Shown: piece after piece, positions 25,745 through 34,241 of the stretch
Position numbering within the stretch: the first letter of the stretch is position 1
How the letters are laid out: every line of letters starts with the position of its first letter
NCBI RefSeq assembly: GCF_002019605.1
Contig: NZ_KV917368.1
Span: forward strand, 2,323,574-2,387,573
Direction of reading: 5' to 3'
DNA from: Alkalihalobacterium alkalinitrilicum
GTDB taxonomy: Bacteria > Bacillota > Bacilli > Bacillales > Bacillaceae_F
Length of the DNA stretch: 64,000 nucleotides
The notes under the pieces: model-generated
What the model saw: the letters and a program-made list of their open reading frames with translations, nothing else
What the model was told of the DNA's origin: nothing
Database searches by the model: none
Program-made: the position numbers and the translations under genes

Positions 25745-26036
25745 ACTTGGCTTTTTAAGTGGGTCTTTTTACTGCGCAGTCGTTCATGTATTTTAAAACC
25801 CGAGATACACCACAGAGAATGAAAATAAGTAGTATAGTTTGTCCATACTGTTTCTACGGCTGGCGAGGAAGGTCGATGTACTGTGGTGCGTGAGAGCCCT
25901 TTGCGCAGTCTGACTCCTTCGACCACGGTGCACCACTGATTGTTGCTCCCATAAGGGAAGCACTCATGGTAGATTAATCCTATTCTGGTTGTTGCACCAG
26001 CCTCTAATACTATTTGCCGTAGAAAGGATGGTTTCA
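25745..26036 (+). ncRNA. Candidate bridge RNA region of the IS110 element
   Basis: The long 5' non-coding segment is comparatively GC-rich and contains nested inverted repeats, for example GTACTGTGGTGCGTGAG facing CACGGTGCACCA, and TGCTCCCATAAGGGAAGCA. In IS110-group elements such as IS621 the target/donor-pairing bridge RNA is encoded here. No loop assignments are possible by eye. Confidence 0.5.
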
Positions 26037-27260
26037 ATGGATATAATCATTGAGAGAGCCTGTGGTATGGATGTACATAAAGACAACATTACTGCTTGCG
26101 TCATCACACCAGAAGGAAAGGAAATTAAGACTTTTTCAACAAAAACTGCATCCCTAATTCAGTTGATTGACTGGGTTAAGGAACATAAGTGCACTCATGT
26201 GGCAATGGAAAGTACAGGTGTTTACTGGAAACCTATTGTCAACTTGCTTGAAGCCGAGGATATTGAGTTTCTTGTAGTGAATGCTCAACATATCAAGTCC
26301 GTCCCTGGACGAAAAACCGATGTAAAAGATGCGGAATGGATCGCCAAACTACTTCGTCATGGTTTACTAAAAGCCAGTTTTATCCCAGACCGAAACCAAC
26401 GAGAGTTGCGTGAACTTGTTCGTTACCGTCGAAGCATCATAGAAGAACGTGCGAGACAACATAATCGGATTCAAAAAGTTCTAGAAGGCGCTAATATCAA
26501 ACTTGGTTCTGTTGTTTCGGATGTTATGGGAAAGTCTTCCCGTGATATGCTTCGCGCCATCGCTGAAGGCGAAGATGACCTTGAAATGCTGGCAAATTTC
26601 GCAAAAGGAAGGATGAAACAGAAGAAAGATCAGCTAAAACTCGCCCTCCACGGCTATATCAATGATCATCAACGATTCATGATAAAGACGGTTCTAAACC
26701 ATATTGATTTCCTTACTGAACAAATCGATATGCTAAATCAAGAAGTAGCCGATAGATTGAGTATCCATCAAGATGACATCGATCGCTTAGATTCCATTCC
26801 TGGAATCGCAAGAAGAATGGCTGAGCAAATGCTTGCAGAACTTGGGACGAACATAAAAGAACAATTTCCTACCGCACCTCAAATGTGCTCATGGGCTGGA
26901 TTGGTGCCAGGTAGTAATGAAAGTGCAGGGAAACGGAAGTCTCCTAAAACAAAGAATGGAAACAAATATTTAAAGTCCGCATTAACGGAAGCAGCCCACT
27001 CTGTGAGAAATTCAAAAAACTATCTAGGTGCTTTGTATCGTCGTACGGCATCTCGTAAAGGAAGGAAACGAGCAGGTATTGTCGTAGCTCATGCCATTTT
27101 ACGTATCTCTTACTACCTCTTAACCCGAAAAGAGATGTACGTAGATTTGGGTGAAGACTACTTTGATAAACAAAGAGAACAATCAATTGTACGCCATTCG
27201 TTAAGAAGACTCGAAAACTTAGGATACGCTGTTTCATTATCAGAACCAGAAGCCTCTTGA
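26037..27260 (+). CDS. IS110-family DEDD transposase
   Basis: A 407-residue recombinase if started at the ATG at 26037, which is nine bases after AGAAAGG; upstream in-frame starts are possible. The N-terminal RuvC-like DEDD domain shows Asp in GMDVHKD, Glu in AMESTGVYW and Asp pair in KTDVKDAEW. The C-terminal transposase_20 domain has SIPGIARRMAEQ, WAGLVPGSNESAGKRKS (candidate catalytic Ser) and NGNKYLKSALTEAA. The frame is complete, so the element may be active. Confidence 0.92.
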   Translation: MDIIIERACGMDVHKDNITACVITPEGKEIKTFSTKTASLIQLIDWVKEHKCTHVAMESTGVYWKPIVNLLEAEDIEFLVVNAQHIKSVPGRKTDVKDAEWIAKLLRHGLLKASFIPDRNQRELRELVRYRRSIIEERARQHNRIQKVLEGANIKLGSVVSDVMGKSSRDMLRAIAEGEDDLEMLANFAKGRMKQKKDQLKLALHGYINDHQRFMIKTVLNHIDFLTEQIDMLNQEVADRLSIHQDDIDRLDSIPGIARRMAEQMLAELGTNIKEQFPTAPQMCSWAGLVPGSNESAGKRKSPKTKNGNKYLKSALTEAAHSVRNSKNYLGALYRRTASRKGRKRAGIVVAHAILRISYYLLTRKEMYVDLGEDYFDKQREQSIVRHSLRRLENLGYAVSLSEPEAS

Positions 27261-27299
27261 TTACAATCTATTTACTATAGTATTAACTTTTTAATTAGG

Positions 27300-27449
27300 C
27301 GCTCTCCCCTAAAAAAAATTAAATGAGCTGCGTCTTATTTAGTATTGCCATTTTACGAGTGCAGTAGAAGTTATTTTCATGGTAGTACAACCATACTATT
27401 CAATAGAAAATGATATTCCACAATCGGGCGCTTATCTACAGTATATAAA
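27300..27449. other. Non-coding stretch after IS110 element
   Basis: Contains GGCGCTCTCCCC and CAATCGGGCGCTT motifs about 120 bases apart, reminiscent of insertion-sequence ends. No coding frame. Not assigned. Confidence 0.3.
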
Positions 27450-27494
27450 GAAGTAGTATTTAACGTATTTAAAGTTAAATATTACTTCTTTTTT
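27450..27494 (+). terminator. Rho-independent terminator
   Basis: GAAGTAGTATTTAAC pairs with GTTAAATATTACTTC (one G-T pair) and is followed by TTTTTT on the plus strand. No intact plus-strand gene ends just upstream, so it is probably a leftover of a lost gene. Confidence 0.7.
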
Positions 27495-27557
27495 GTTTCT
27501 TTAAAATCAACATATTTTATATGTCTAATATGTTGTGTCATTTTAATTTTACTTACC

Positions 27558-27810
27558 TCATAACTTTTTATAAACACCTGAATAAGCTACTTTTAATTGT
27601 TCTCTTAATTGCTTGTTTTCCTCTCCCAATTTTTGGTTTTTTCTTTTCAGGGATGCAATGAGGGCATCCTTATTGTTTTCATTCATTTCTCGCTTTACTT
27701 GTTTCGGTGTAGGTACTTGTAATTGTTGATTTCGCAATGTTATCTAAATACTTTATGTATTTCATAACCGGCATTACAGGGAATCCCTCTTGATCCAGAG
27801 GATATATTTA
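27558..27810 (-). pseudogene. Tn554-like transposon scar: tnpA 5' end fused to tnpC 3' end
   Basis: On the minus strand, bases 27807-27735 encode LDQEGFPVMPVMKYIKYLDN, the N-terminus of a Tn554-type integrase TnpA. The frame then passes directly, out of phase, into 59 codons ending at 27558 that match the coiled-coil C-terminus of TnpC (DUF6262: TPKQVKREMNENNKDAL, ENKQLREQLKVAYSGVYKKL). The rest of tnpA, all tnpB and the start of tnpC are deleted. An additional frameshift lies near 27800. Confidence 0.75.
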
Positions 27811-27834
27811 ACAAGAAATAAACAGTATAAATCG

Positions 27835-27877
27835 CACACAAAAACGCTCAGAGTATACATCTGAGCGTTTTTGTGTG
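27835..27877. terminator. Perfect 18-bp hairpin next to the Tn554-like scar
   Basis: CACACAAAAACGCTCAGA and its exact complement flank a 7-base loop. The T-rich right arm makes it a good plus-strand terminator. It could also mark the outer end of the transposon remnant. Confidence 0.6.
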
Positions 27878-28024
27878 TCCTTATTTATCGAAACACCCTT
27901 GTATGTTTTATATAATCATCGTGGATTGTAATTTGAGATCGTTTATCTTTTTTACGGGCACTGGAGTCCGCTAAGGTGATTCCATTTTAATGTTAAACAG
28001 GGTATATGCGCTGCTGCTATATCA
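27878..28024. other. Non-coding stretch, nothing recognised
   Basis: Between the Tn554-like scar and the catabolic operon terminator. No frame, repeat or signal was recognised. Confidence 0.4.
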
Positions 28025-28073
28025 ATAAAAATAGAGGAGCTATTCATCATGTGATTTGCACCTCTATTTTCTG
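28025..28073 (-). terminator. Terminator of the sigma-54 catabolic operon (left end)
   Basis: AAATAGAGG ... CCTCTATTT with extra GC pairs inside, followed on the minus strand by TTATTG. It lies about 120 bases after the last minus-strand gene of the operon. Confidence 0.6.
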
Positions 28074-28188
28074 TGTTATTTAATATTTTCTCTCCGATAA
28101 CTGAAGACGTTCACTTAATACAACGTCTTCTTCATCTTACTGCGCCATTACCGTATGTTAAATTAGAAATGAACTCGTGTTTTATTTA

Positions 28189-28485
28189 CTACTCAATTTC
28201 AAAGTCTAGTACAAGAATGTCAGTAAGTCCAACTTCTTTTAAATATGAAACTAGTTCTTGATGTTTTGGGTGTGGGCCATAAACTTCGAGCGCCTCTCGA
28301 TTCTCAAAGCGTACAGTCAACCCAAGTTCAAACCCTTTGCTTCTTTCCGAAAAGTTAGTCCCTACTGCTAAACTAACAATCCCTGGAATATCATCTTTAA
28401 GAGTTTTCGCTCTTTTAATAATTTCTGCTTTTTGTTCACTAGTCGTATTTTCATTGAATTTAAAGCCAACGATATGTTCAATCAT
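28189..28485 (-). CDS. Dabb (stress-response alpha/beta-barrel) domain protein
   Basis: A 98-residue protein with the ferredoxin-like Dabb fold: IEHIVGFKF at the N-terminus, PGIVSLAVGTNFSERSKGFELGLTVRFENREAL in the middle and GPHPKHQELV near the end. Such proteins form dimeric barrels and may act as small monooxygenases, polyketide cyclases or stress proteins. The ATG at 28485 is preferred, with GAGGAGTG seven bases upstream. Last gene in line with the atoE operon, about 110 bases downstream, so co-transcription is possible. Role in the pathway unknown. Confidence 0.85.
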   Translation of the reverse strand: MIEHIVGFKFNENTTSEQKAEIIKRAKTLKDDIPGIVSLAVGTNFSERSKGFELGLTVRFENREALEVYGPHPKHQELVSYLKEVGLTDILVLDFEIE

Positions 28486-28596
28486 CAATGATCACTCCTC
28501 ATCCTATTGTTATTCCAATTTTTTCAATTTTTTTAACTTTCTTCTTTATTGTACTACAGGAATAATAGATTGCAACTAAACTGCAATCGTTTTCAA

Positions 28597-29979
28597 CTAG
28601 CTGAAAATTAAGAAAATAGTAGAGATAATAATTCCAGTATAAATTAGCGTAATGACAGTAAACCCCATAATGTCACGGATTTTCAAACCTGCGATCGCTA
28701 ATAACGGAATTGCCCAAAATGGCTGGATCATATTGGTCCAAGAGTCTCCCCATGCAACCGCCATAACAATTTTTGCTGGATCTACTCCCATATCGATCGC
28801 TGTTGGAAGAAAAATAGGTGCCTGGATTGCCCACTGACCTCCACCAGAAGGAACAAACATATTTAAAATTCCTGCTGCAAAAAAGGTAAAGAGTGGTAAC
28901 GTTTTTTCTGTTGCAATACTAGCAAAGAAGTTTGATAGCCAAACAGCTAGACCAGAAGCAGTCATCATTCCCATAATACCTGCATAAAAAGGGTATTGAA
29001 GGGCGAACTGTCCAACACTTCCTGAAGCTTTAATTAATCCACTACCTAGTTCACGAACATTTCCATATAGCAATAAACATGCAGTTAAGAAAATTAAATT
29101 CACGGTGTTTAAATCCAAGTTAAACCCATTTAAGTAGAAATGGTTAACTAAATAAGCTAATCCAAATAAACCACCTATCGTAACAATAAAACGACTACGA
29201 TCTAATTTGTCATTAATAAAGTTTGTTTTACTTACATTTGGTTCTTCCTTCACTTCAACATCCTTTAATAATTCAGGATCTACTAATATACGATCTTCCA
29301 TTTTTTTAGGATGAATTAACTTCATGACGAATGGAAGTGTTGCAAAGATAATTACGACTATCACGATATTTAGTAGAGAAGTTAATGTATCTGCTGTTGG
29401 AATAAGGCCTACTGTCTCCTCAAATGTATGACCAGGTGTCGCAACGAATAGAGCTGGAGACGAGGATAAACCACCTTCCCAAATAACAAATCCCGAATAG
29501 CCAGCAGCTACTAGTACACGATAATCTACATCGCGAACTTGTCTTCCTACTAGCTTTGCCATAATCCCTGCAACGACTAGTCCGAATGCCCAACTGATCA
29601 ATGATGCTGCTAATGCTGTAAATGTAACCACTATAATAGCTACGTTAGGGGTTGTACACTTACTTGCAATTTTCTCAAGACCACGAGCAACAGGAGGAGT
29701 TAATGCTAGTGCATAACTCATAATAAATGTTGTAATAATTTGTGCAGTAAAAGCAAGTAACGACCAGAACCCGTCCCCCCAATGAACCATCATCTCATAA
29801 GGGGTGTTTTTAGTAATGAAAATTCCACCTAAAAAAGTAATGACTGTTAATAATACAGCAAATACAAATGCATCTGGAAGCCACCTCTCGGCAACTTTAG
29901 CAAAGAATAATGCTAGCTTTGAAATTGGATTGTTAGAAGTCTTTTGTTGACTTGTTTGAGTTTGTTTAACCGGTTCCAT
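28597..29979 (-). CDS. atoE: Short-chain fatty acid transporter, AtoE family
   Basis: A 460-residue polytopic membrane protein (about 12 spans) of the AtoE/short-chain fatty-acid permease family (PF02667). Characteristic stretches are WGDGFWSLLAFTAQ, ASLISWAFGLVVAG, GFVIWEGGLSSS, MFVPSGGGQWAIQ and WGDSWTNMIQPFWA. It should import acetoacetate, butyrate or similar C4-C6 acids across the cytoplasmic membrane. As the last transport gene of the ligase-thiolase-SDR operon it supplies the substrate. ATG start with GGAGGAG upstream. Confidence 0.92.
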   Translation of the reverse strand: MEPVKQTQTSQQKTSNNPISKLALFFAKVAERWLPDAFVFAVLLTVITFLGGIFITKNTPYEMMVHWGDGFWSLLAFTAQIITTFIMSYALALTPPVARGLEKIASKCTTPNVAIIVVTFTALAASLISWAFGLVVAGIMAKLVGRQVRDVDYRVLVAAGYSGFVIWEGGLSSSPALFVATPGHTFEETVGLIPTADTLTSLLNIVIVVIIFATLPFVMKLIHPKKMEDRILVDPELLKDVEVKEEPNVSKTNFINDKLDRSRFIVTIGGLFGLAYLVNHFYLNGFNLDLNTVNLIFLTACLLLYGNVRELGSGLIKASGSVGQFALQYPFYAGIMGMMTASGLAVWLSNFFASIATEKTLPLFTFFAAGILNMFVPSGGGQWAIQAPIFLPTAIDMGVDPAKIVMAVAWGDSWTNMIQPFWAIPLLAIAGLKIRDIMGFTVITLIYTGIIISTIFLIFS

Positions 29980-30036
29980 CGTTTCTCCTCCTTTTTTGTG
30001 TAATAGTTTAATAAGAATTATGTTTGCAATCTTTTA

Positions 30037-30813
30037 TTATTTTGCTGTCCATCCGCCATCAACATATAAAATTTGACCTGTTATATAAGAAGATGATTCA
30101 GATGAGAGGAAGACGACAGGTCCTGCTAAATCTTCTAATGTTCCTACTCGACCTACCATGGTTTTATCAACAATTGCCTTTAATCTCTCTTGGTCAGCTA
30201 ACCAATCTTCAGTCATTGGTGTTTTTATATAACCTGGTCCAATAGCATTGACTTGTATACCATATGCTGCTAACTCGTCTGCCCAAACTTTTGTTAGCTG
30301 ATTAATTCCACCTTTACTTGCAGAATAACTCGTTTGGTTTGACATTCCTGTTGCTCCTAGTATAGAGGAAATGTTTATGATTTTTCCTCCTTCTCCTTGT
30401 TTGATCAACTGTTTAGCAACTGCTTGTCCTGTTAGAAAAATTCCTTTCAAATTCGTTCCAATAATAAAGTCCCAATCTTCTTCTTCTACTTCAACTAAAG
30501 GTTTTCTAATATTTGTGCCTGCATTATTGATCAAAATATCAAGACGACCAAATTCTGCAACGATAGCTTCAACCAATTGTTCTACTTTTTGTTTGTTGGT
30601 CACATCTACTTGAAACCCTTTAACGTTTATACCTTTTTCCTTTAGTTCGTTTTCTGCTTTGACTAAATCTTCCTTACCACGACTAGCTATCGCAACTGAA
30701 GCACCGTTCTTTCCTAGTGCTTCAGCCATTCCTAATCCAATTCCTTTACTTCCTCCAGTTACTAACGCCACTTTTCCAGATAAATCAAAAATTGTTGGTC
30801 CCAATGTTATCAC
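30037..30813 (-). CDS. Short-chain dehydrogenase/reductase
   Basis: A classical SDR of 258 residues. Cofactor motif TGGSKGIG near residue 17, NNAG near residue 94, catalytic Ser in NISSILG, Tyr-Lys in YSASKGG near residue 160. It reduces or oxidises a keto/hydroxy group with NAD(P)H. It lies 15 bases after the thiolase gene. Within this pathway it is the candidate for reducing a keto-acyl-CoA to a hydroxyacyl-CoA, the step done by LvaD in Pseudomonas (inference). Annotation tools would probably call it 3-oxoacyl-ACP reductase or gluconate 5-dehydrogenase. Confidence 0.9.
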   Translation of the reverse strand: MITLGPTIFDLSGKVALVTGGSKGIGLGMAEALGKNGASVAIASRGKEDLVKAENELKEKGINVKGFQVDVTNKQKVEQLVEAIVAEFGRLDILINNAGTNIRKPLVEVEEEDWDFIIGTNLKGIFLTGQAVAKQLIKQGEGGKIINISSILGATGMSNQTSYSASKGGINQLTKVWADELAAYGIQVNAIGPGYIKTPMTEDWLADQERLKAIVDKTMVGRVGTLEDLAGPVVFLSSESSSYITGQILYVDGGWTAK

Positions 30814-30828
30814 CTTCCTAGTACAAAA

Positions 30829-32013
30829 TTATTGAGCTTCATTTTCTATTACAATTGCAATTCCTTGACCTCCGCCTATACATAAACTTGCAATACCATA
30901 ACGCAATCCTTTTCTTCTTAATTCATAGGCTAATGACAACGTAATCCTAGCACCACTCATACCGACAGGATGTCCTAATGCGATTGCACCGCCGTACACA
31001 TTAGTCTTCTCCCTAGGTAATTCCAATTCTTTTTCAACGGCTAAATATTGAGCAGCAAATGCTTCATTCACTTCAATACGGTCCATATCCTCAAGCGTAA
31101 GGTTAGCTCTTTGCAATGCTAGTTTAATAGCAGGAACAGGACCAATCCCCATAATATTCGGGTCCACTCCCACAACAGCCCATGAACGAATTTTTGCTAA
31201 CGCTTTCATTCCAGAATGCAATTTTTCTTCGCTCGCTAAAATTAATGAAGCAGCACCATCATTTATTCCACTTGCATTTCCTGATGTAACAGTTCCATCC
31301 TTTTTAAAGGCAGGTACTAATTTGCTTAGGTTTTCAGTCGTAGTATCTTTTCGAATATGCTCATCCGCTGTCACAAAGGTCGATCCTTTTCTTGTCTTCA
31401 ATTCTACTGGAACTATTTCTTCTTTAAATACACCCGTTTCGACGGCTTTCATCGCTCGTTGCTGACTTAATAAAGCAAATGCATCCTGATCTTCACGCGA
31501 TATTTCATATTTCTCTGATAAATTCTCGGCTGTTATTCCCATCCCGCAACCCGTGTATTCATCCGCTAATGTTCGCAACAACATATCTTCAAAAGCAAGT
31601 GCACCGTATTTTGTTCCATTAAACCTACTCGTGAAATTGGAATGAGGTGCCATTGACATATTCTCAACTCCACCCGCTAATGCAAGACGAGACTCACCTA
31701 ACTTAATTGATTGTGCTGCTGAGATAATAGCCTGAAGTCCTGAACCGCATAAACGATTGACTAATAAAGAAGGTGTTTCGATTGGCACTCCAGAATGTAG
31801 TGCGATATGACGTGCTACATAGGATGCATTCGTACTTGTATGAATGACGTTTCCATAAATCACATTATCAATATCTGTTGCTTCACAGTTAGAGCGTTTT
31901 ATAGCTTCTTCTGCTGTTAATCTGCCAAGTTCTGTCGTTGAAACTTGACTAAGTGATTTTCCAAATGCTCCAATAGGGGTACGTGCCCCTTCCACAATAT
32001 ACACTTCACTCAT
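30829..32013 (-). CDS. Acetyl-CoA acetyltransferase (thiolase)
   Basis: A 394-residue type II thiolase: acyl-CoA + acetyl-CoA exchange, cleaving 3-ketoacyl-CoA with CoA. Nucleophilic Cys in NRLCGSGLQ near residue 88, His in GHPVGMSGAR near residue 348, Cys in SLCIGGGQG near residue 378. All are intact and the length is normal. ATG at 32013 with AAAGGAGAG upstream, overlapping the end of a 50-codon HTH gene. It completes beta-oxidation of the acid activated by the upstream ligase. Confidence 0.93.
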   Translation of the reverse strand: MSEVYIVEGARTPIGAFGKSLSQVSTTELGRLTAEEAIKRSNCEATDIDNVIYGNVIHTSTNASYVARHIALHSGVPIETPSLLVNRLCGSGLQAIISAAQSIKLGESRLALAGGVENMSMAPHSNFTSRFNGTKYGALAFEDMLLRTLADEYTGCGMGITAENLSEKYEISREDQDAFALLSQQRAMKAVETGVFKEEIVPVELKTRKGSTFVTADEHIRKDTTTENLSKLVPAFKKDGTVTSGNASGINDGAASLILASEEKLHSGMKALAKIRSWAVVGVDPNIMGIGPVPAIKLALQRANLTLEDMDRIEVNEAFAAQYLAVEKELELPREKTNVYGGAIALGHPVGMSGARITLSLAYELRRKGLRYGIASLCIGGGQGIAIVIENEAQ

Positions 32014-32025
32014 AAAAACTCTCCT

Positions 32026-32178
32026 TTATAAATCACCTTTTTTTGTTTTTTCAACCCATTTATAAATCAATCCAACACTTACTTCATACCGCCGAGCAAT
32101 CTTAGACATGTTATTTATAGTCATTGCTTCCTGAGCTAATTTTTTCTTAAAGGCTTCTGAATATATAGTTTTCTTCAC
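32026..32178 (-). CDS. 50-residue helix-turn-helix protein (transposase-OrfA-like)
   Basis: A short gene missed by length filters. It starts with GTG at 32178 (AGGGAGTG upstream) and ends 12 bases before the thiolase start. The product is one HTH unit: YSEAFKKKLAQEAM, then MSKIARRYEVSVGLIYKWVE, as in the N-terminus of IS3-type OrfA. No downstream OrfB, no inverted repeats. It sits exactly between ligase and thiolase in the operon with tight spacing, so it may be a domesticated DNA-binding peptide rather than a recent IS scar. Confidence 0.6.
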   Translation of the reverse strand: MKKTIYSEAFKKKLAQEAMTINNMSKIARRYEVSVGLIYKWVEKTKKGDL

Positions 32179-32208
32179 ATGATCACTCCCTAGGAACTGA
32201 ACTCATGT

Positions 32209-33858
32209 TCATTGATTTAATTTACTAAGAATCGTTTTTAGAACTTTTCCACCTGGATTTCGCGGGAGCTCATTAAGGAATTCAACTTCTTTTGGAATTT
32301 TATAATCTGCTAGTTTGTCAGATAAGTAAGTTTGGAAATCCTCGGCAGTAACCGAAATTCCGCTCTTTTTTACAATATATGCTTTCACTTGTTCGCCAAA
32401 TAATTTATCTGGAATACCAACAACTGCTGCTTCTAGTACACCTGGATGCCCATATAAAACATTTTCCACCTCGGCAGAGTATATTTTTTCTCCTCCACGA
32501 TTAATCATGTCTTTTTTACGATCCATGATGTAAACATACCCATCATCATCAATCATGGCTAAGTCTCCAGATTTCCAGTAACCGTTTTCAAAAGAATTTT
32601 TATTTGCTTCTAGGTTATCCCAATACCCTTCAATTACCATTGGCCCTTTAATAAGAAGCTCACCTACTTCATTAGTTTGCAACTGATCACCCTGTTCATT
32701 AACAATTTTCACTTCTGCAACAGGCACAGGTAATCCGACTGAATTTGCTTTTGCATCAGAATAGTAAATAGGCATTATGGTTGTCGGTGAAGAAGTTTCT
32801 GTCGCTCCATAAGCATTATGTAACCGTGAATTCGGAAACTCTTTTCTCAATTGATGAATTGTTTCATACGACATTGGTGCGCCGCCATAAGCAATAATGC
32901 TTACATCGTTATATGCATCCTTCTTAAAATGAGGAGAAGACAATAACATGACATAAATGGTCGGAACATTGAAAAGAAAACTAATTTTTTCTGTTTCCAT
33001 CGTCTTAAGATAATCTTCAGTTCGATAGCGTTTCAATATAACAGATGTCCCACCTACGAGGAACATATGAATAAGTTGACCAATCAATCCTGTCACATGG
33101 AATAATGGAATAGCAATCATAGTTTTAATAGAATCATTTGTGTTCATAACGTATTTGTAATTAAGGGCACTATGAATGATACCCACATGACTACCAATCG
33201 CTCCCTTCGGAGTGCCCGTTGTTCCAGACGTGTACATAATAAATAATGGATCTGTTTCTTCTATTTCTACTTTCGGAAAACTTTTCTCTCCCATGTTCGC
33301 ATTTAAACATGCATACGACTTCGCAGTAGATGAACTATCAGCTTCAAAGTCATCAAGAATAAAAAATACTTTAGTTGACTTAAGCTGTTTACTTTCATGA
33401 ACGGACTTCAATTTTTGATAATAATCGTTTTCGGTAATTAATATTTTCGAACCTGAATGGTTCAACATAAAAGTAATCTCTTTTTCCGATAATCTAGAGT
33501 TTAGCGGAACGATAACAGCTCCTAACTTTGCACAAGCAAGAACAACATGAACAAATTCAAGACAGTTCTCTGCTAATACAGCAATTCGATCCCCTTTTTT
33601 TATTTCATAGTTGTAAAAGAGGTTTTTAGCAACTGTAATTGCAATATCATTAACTTGCTTATAGGTTTGCCGTACTTCCCCCATGACTAGTGCTTCTTTT
33701 TGAGGATATTCTCTTACAGTCGACTCAAACATGTCTGAAATTGTTTTCGGTCTATCACTGTATACTTTTACATCTCGATTAAAAAGTTGCGATCTTTCAA
33801 TCACTACAGCACCTTCTTTCATACTCTTATAAATATTAGTACTACCTGTTTTCTTCAA
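32209..33858 (-). CDS. Acyl-CoA ligase (AMP-forming), copy 3
   Basis: An ANL-superfamily ligase, 549 residues as drawn. YTSGTTGTPKG near residue 214, YGATET, the WKSGDLA hinge region and the catalytic Lys in RNPGGKVLK are present. First gene of an operon with HTH peptide, thiolase, SDR and AtoE transporter. Its start is uncertain: TTG at 33858 has no good ribosome-binding site, whereas GTG at 33804 follows AAGAAGGTG, and the first about 18 residues are unlike the family. A sigma-54 promoter lies about 90-100 bases upstream. It activates the imported acid; LvaE is the analogue in levulinate catabolism (inference). Confidence 0.9.
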   Translation of the reverse strand: MKKTGSTNIYKSMKEGAVVIERSQLFNRDVKVYSDRPKTISDMFESTVREYPQKEALVMGEVRQTYKQVNDIAITVAKNLFYNYEIKKGDRIAVLAENCLEFVHVVLACAKLGAVIVPLNSRLSEKEITFMLNHSGSKILITENDYYQKLKSVHESKQLKSTKVFFILDDFEADSSSTAKSYACLNANMGEKSFPKVEIEETDPLFIMYTSGTTGTPKGAIGSHVGIIHSALNYKYVMNTNDSIKTMIAIPLFHVTGLIGQLIHMFLVGGTSVILKRYRTEDYLKTMETEKISFLFNVPTIYVMLLSSPHFKKDAYNDVSIIAYGGAPMSYETIHQLRKEFPNSRLHNAYGATETSSPTTIMPIYYSDAKANSVGLPVPVAEVKIVNEQGDQLQTNEVGELLIKGPMVIEGYWDNLEANKNSFENGYWKSGDLAMIDDDGYVYIMDRKKDMINRGGEKIYSAEVENVLYGHPGVLEAAVVGIPDKLFGEQVKAYIVKKSGISVTAEDFQTYLSDKLADYKIPKEVEFLNELPRNPGGKVLKTILSKLNQ

Positions 33859-33944
33859 TAGAAAACTTTAATATAAAATTCTTAGTTACCTCCTGTAGTT
33901 CTAAATATTTAGTAAATACTGAATTTTTGTTTATATTTTAACTA

Positions 33945-33962
33945 TTGCAAAACTTGTGCCAA
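33945..33962 (-). promoter_or_regulatory. Sigma-54 promoter of ligase-thiolase-SDR-atoE operon
   Basis: On the minus strand TTGGCACAAGTTTTGCAA has the invariant GG and GC separated by exactly 10 bases and matches the -24/-12 consensus (TGGCAC-N5-TTGC) fully. It is about 87 bases before the ligase frame. Confidence 0.85.
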
Positions 33963-34192
33963 TTTTTATCCAAATGTCTTTCCTCCTAATTGGTGAGATA
34001 AAATTCCCAATTAAAGCAACCATTACATACCTAATAAAGAAAGCACATCTAATAGTAAAAATAAGGTTCTTTTAGTATGTTTTCCATGTTACTAAATATC
34101 ATAATCTTGTTATTCTCTAGCTTACGATATCGTTAAAATAGTAAACTTTAGCGAACTAAATATTTAACATCTATAGAATTAAACTTCTTGCC

Positions 34193-34239
34193 ACAAAAAA
34201 CGATGACAAAAGTAATCACTGATTACTTTTGTCATCGTT
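34193..34239 (-). terminator. Terminator of the sigma-54 activator gene
   Basis: A 20-bp perfect stem (arms begin AACGATGACAAAAG and end CTTTTGTCATCGTT) directly after the stop codon, followed by TTTTTTG on the minus strand. Confidence 0.88.
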
Positions 34240-34241
34240 CA

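Larger units (their letters stand above)
25745..27300 (+). mobile_element. IS110-family insertion sequence
   Basis: One DEDD transposase gene preceded by about 290 non-coding, hairpin-rich bases and followed by a short right end. There are no obvious terminal inverted repeats, as expected of the IS110 subgroup. The exact ends are not determinable without an empty site. Confidence 0.75.
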
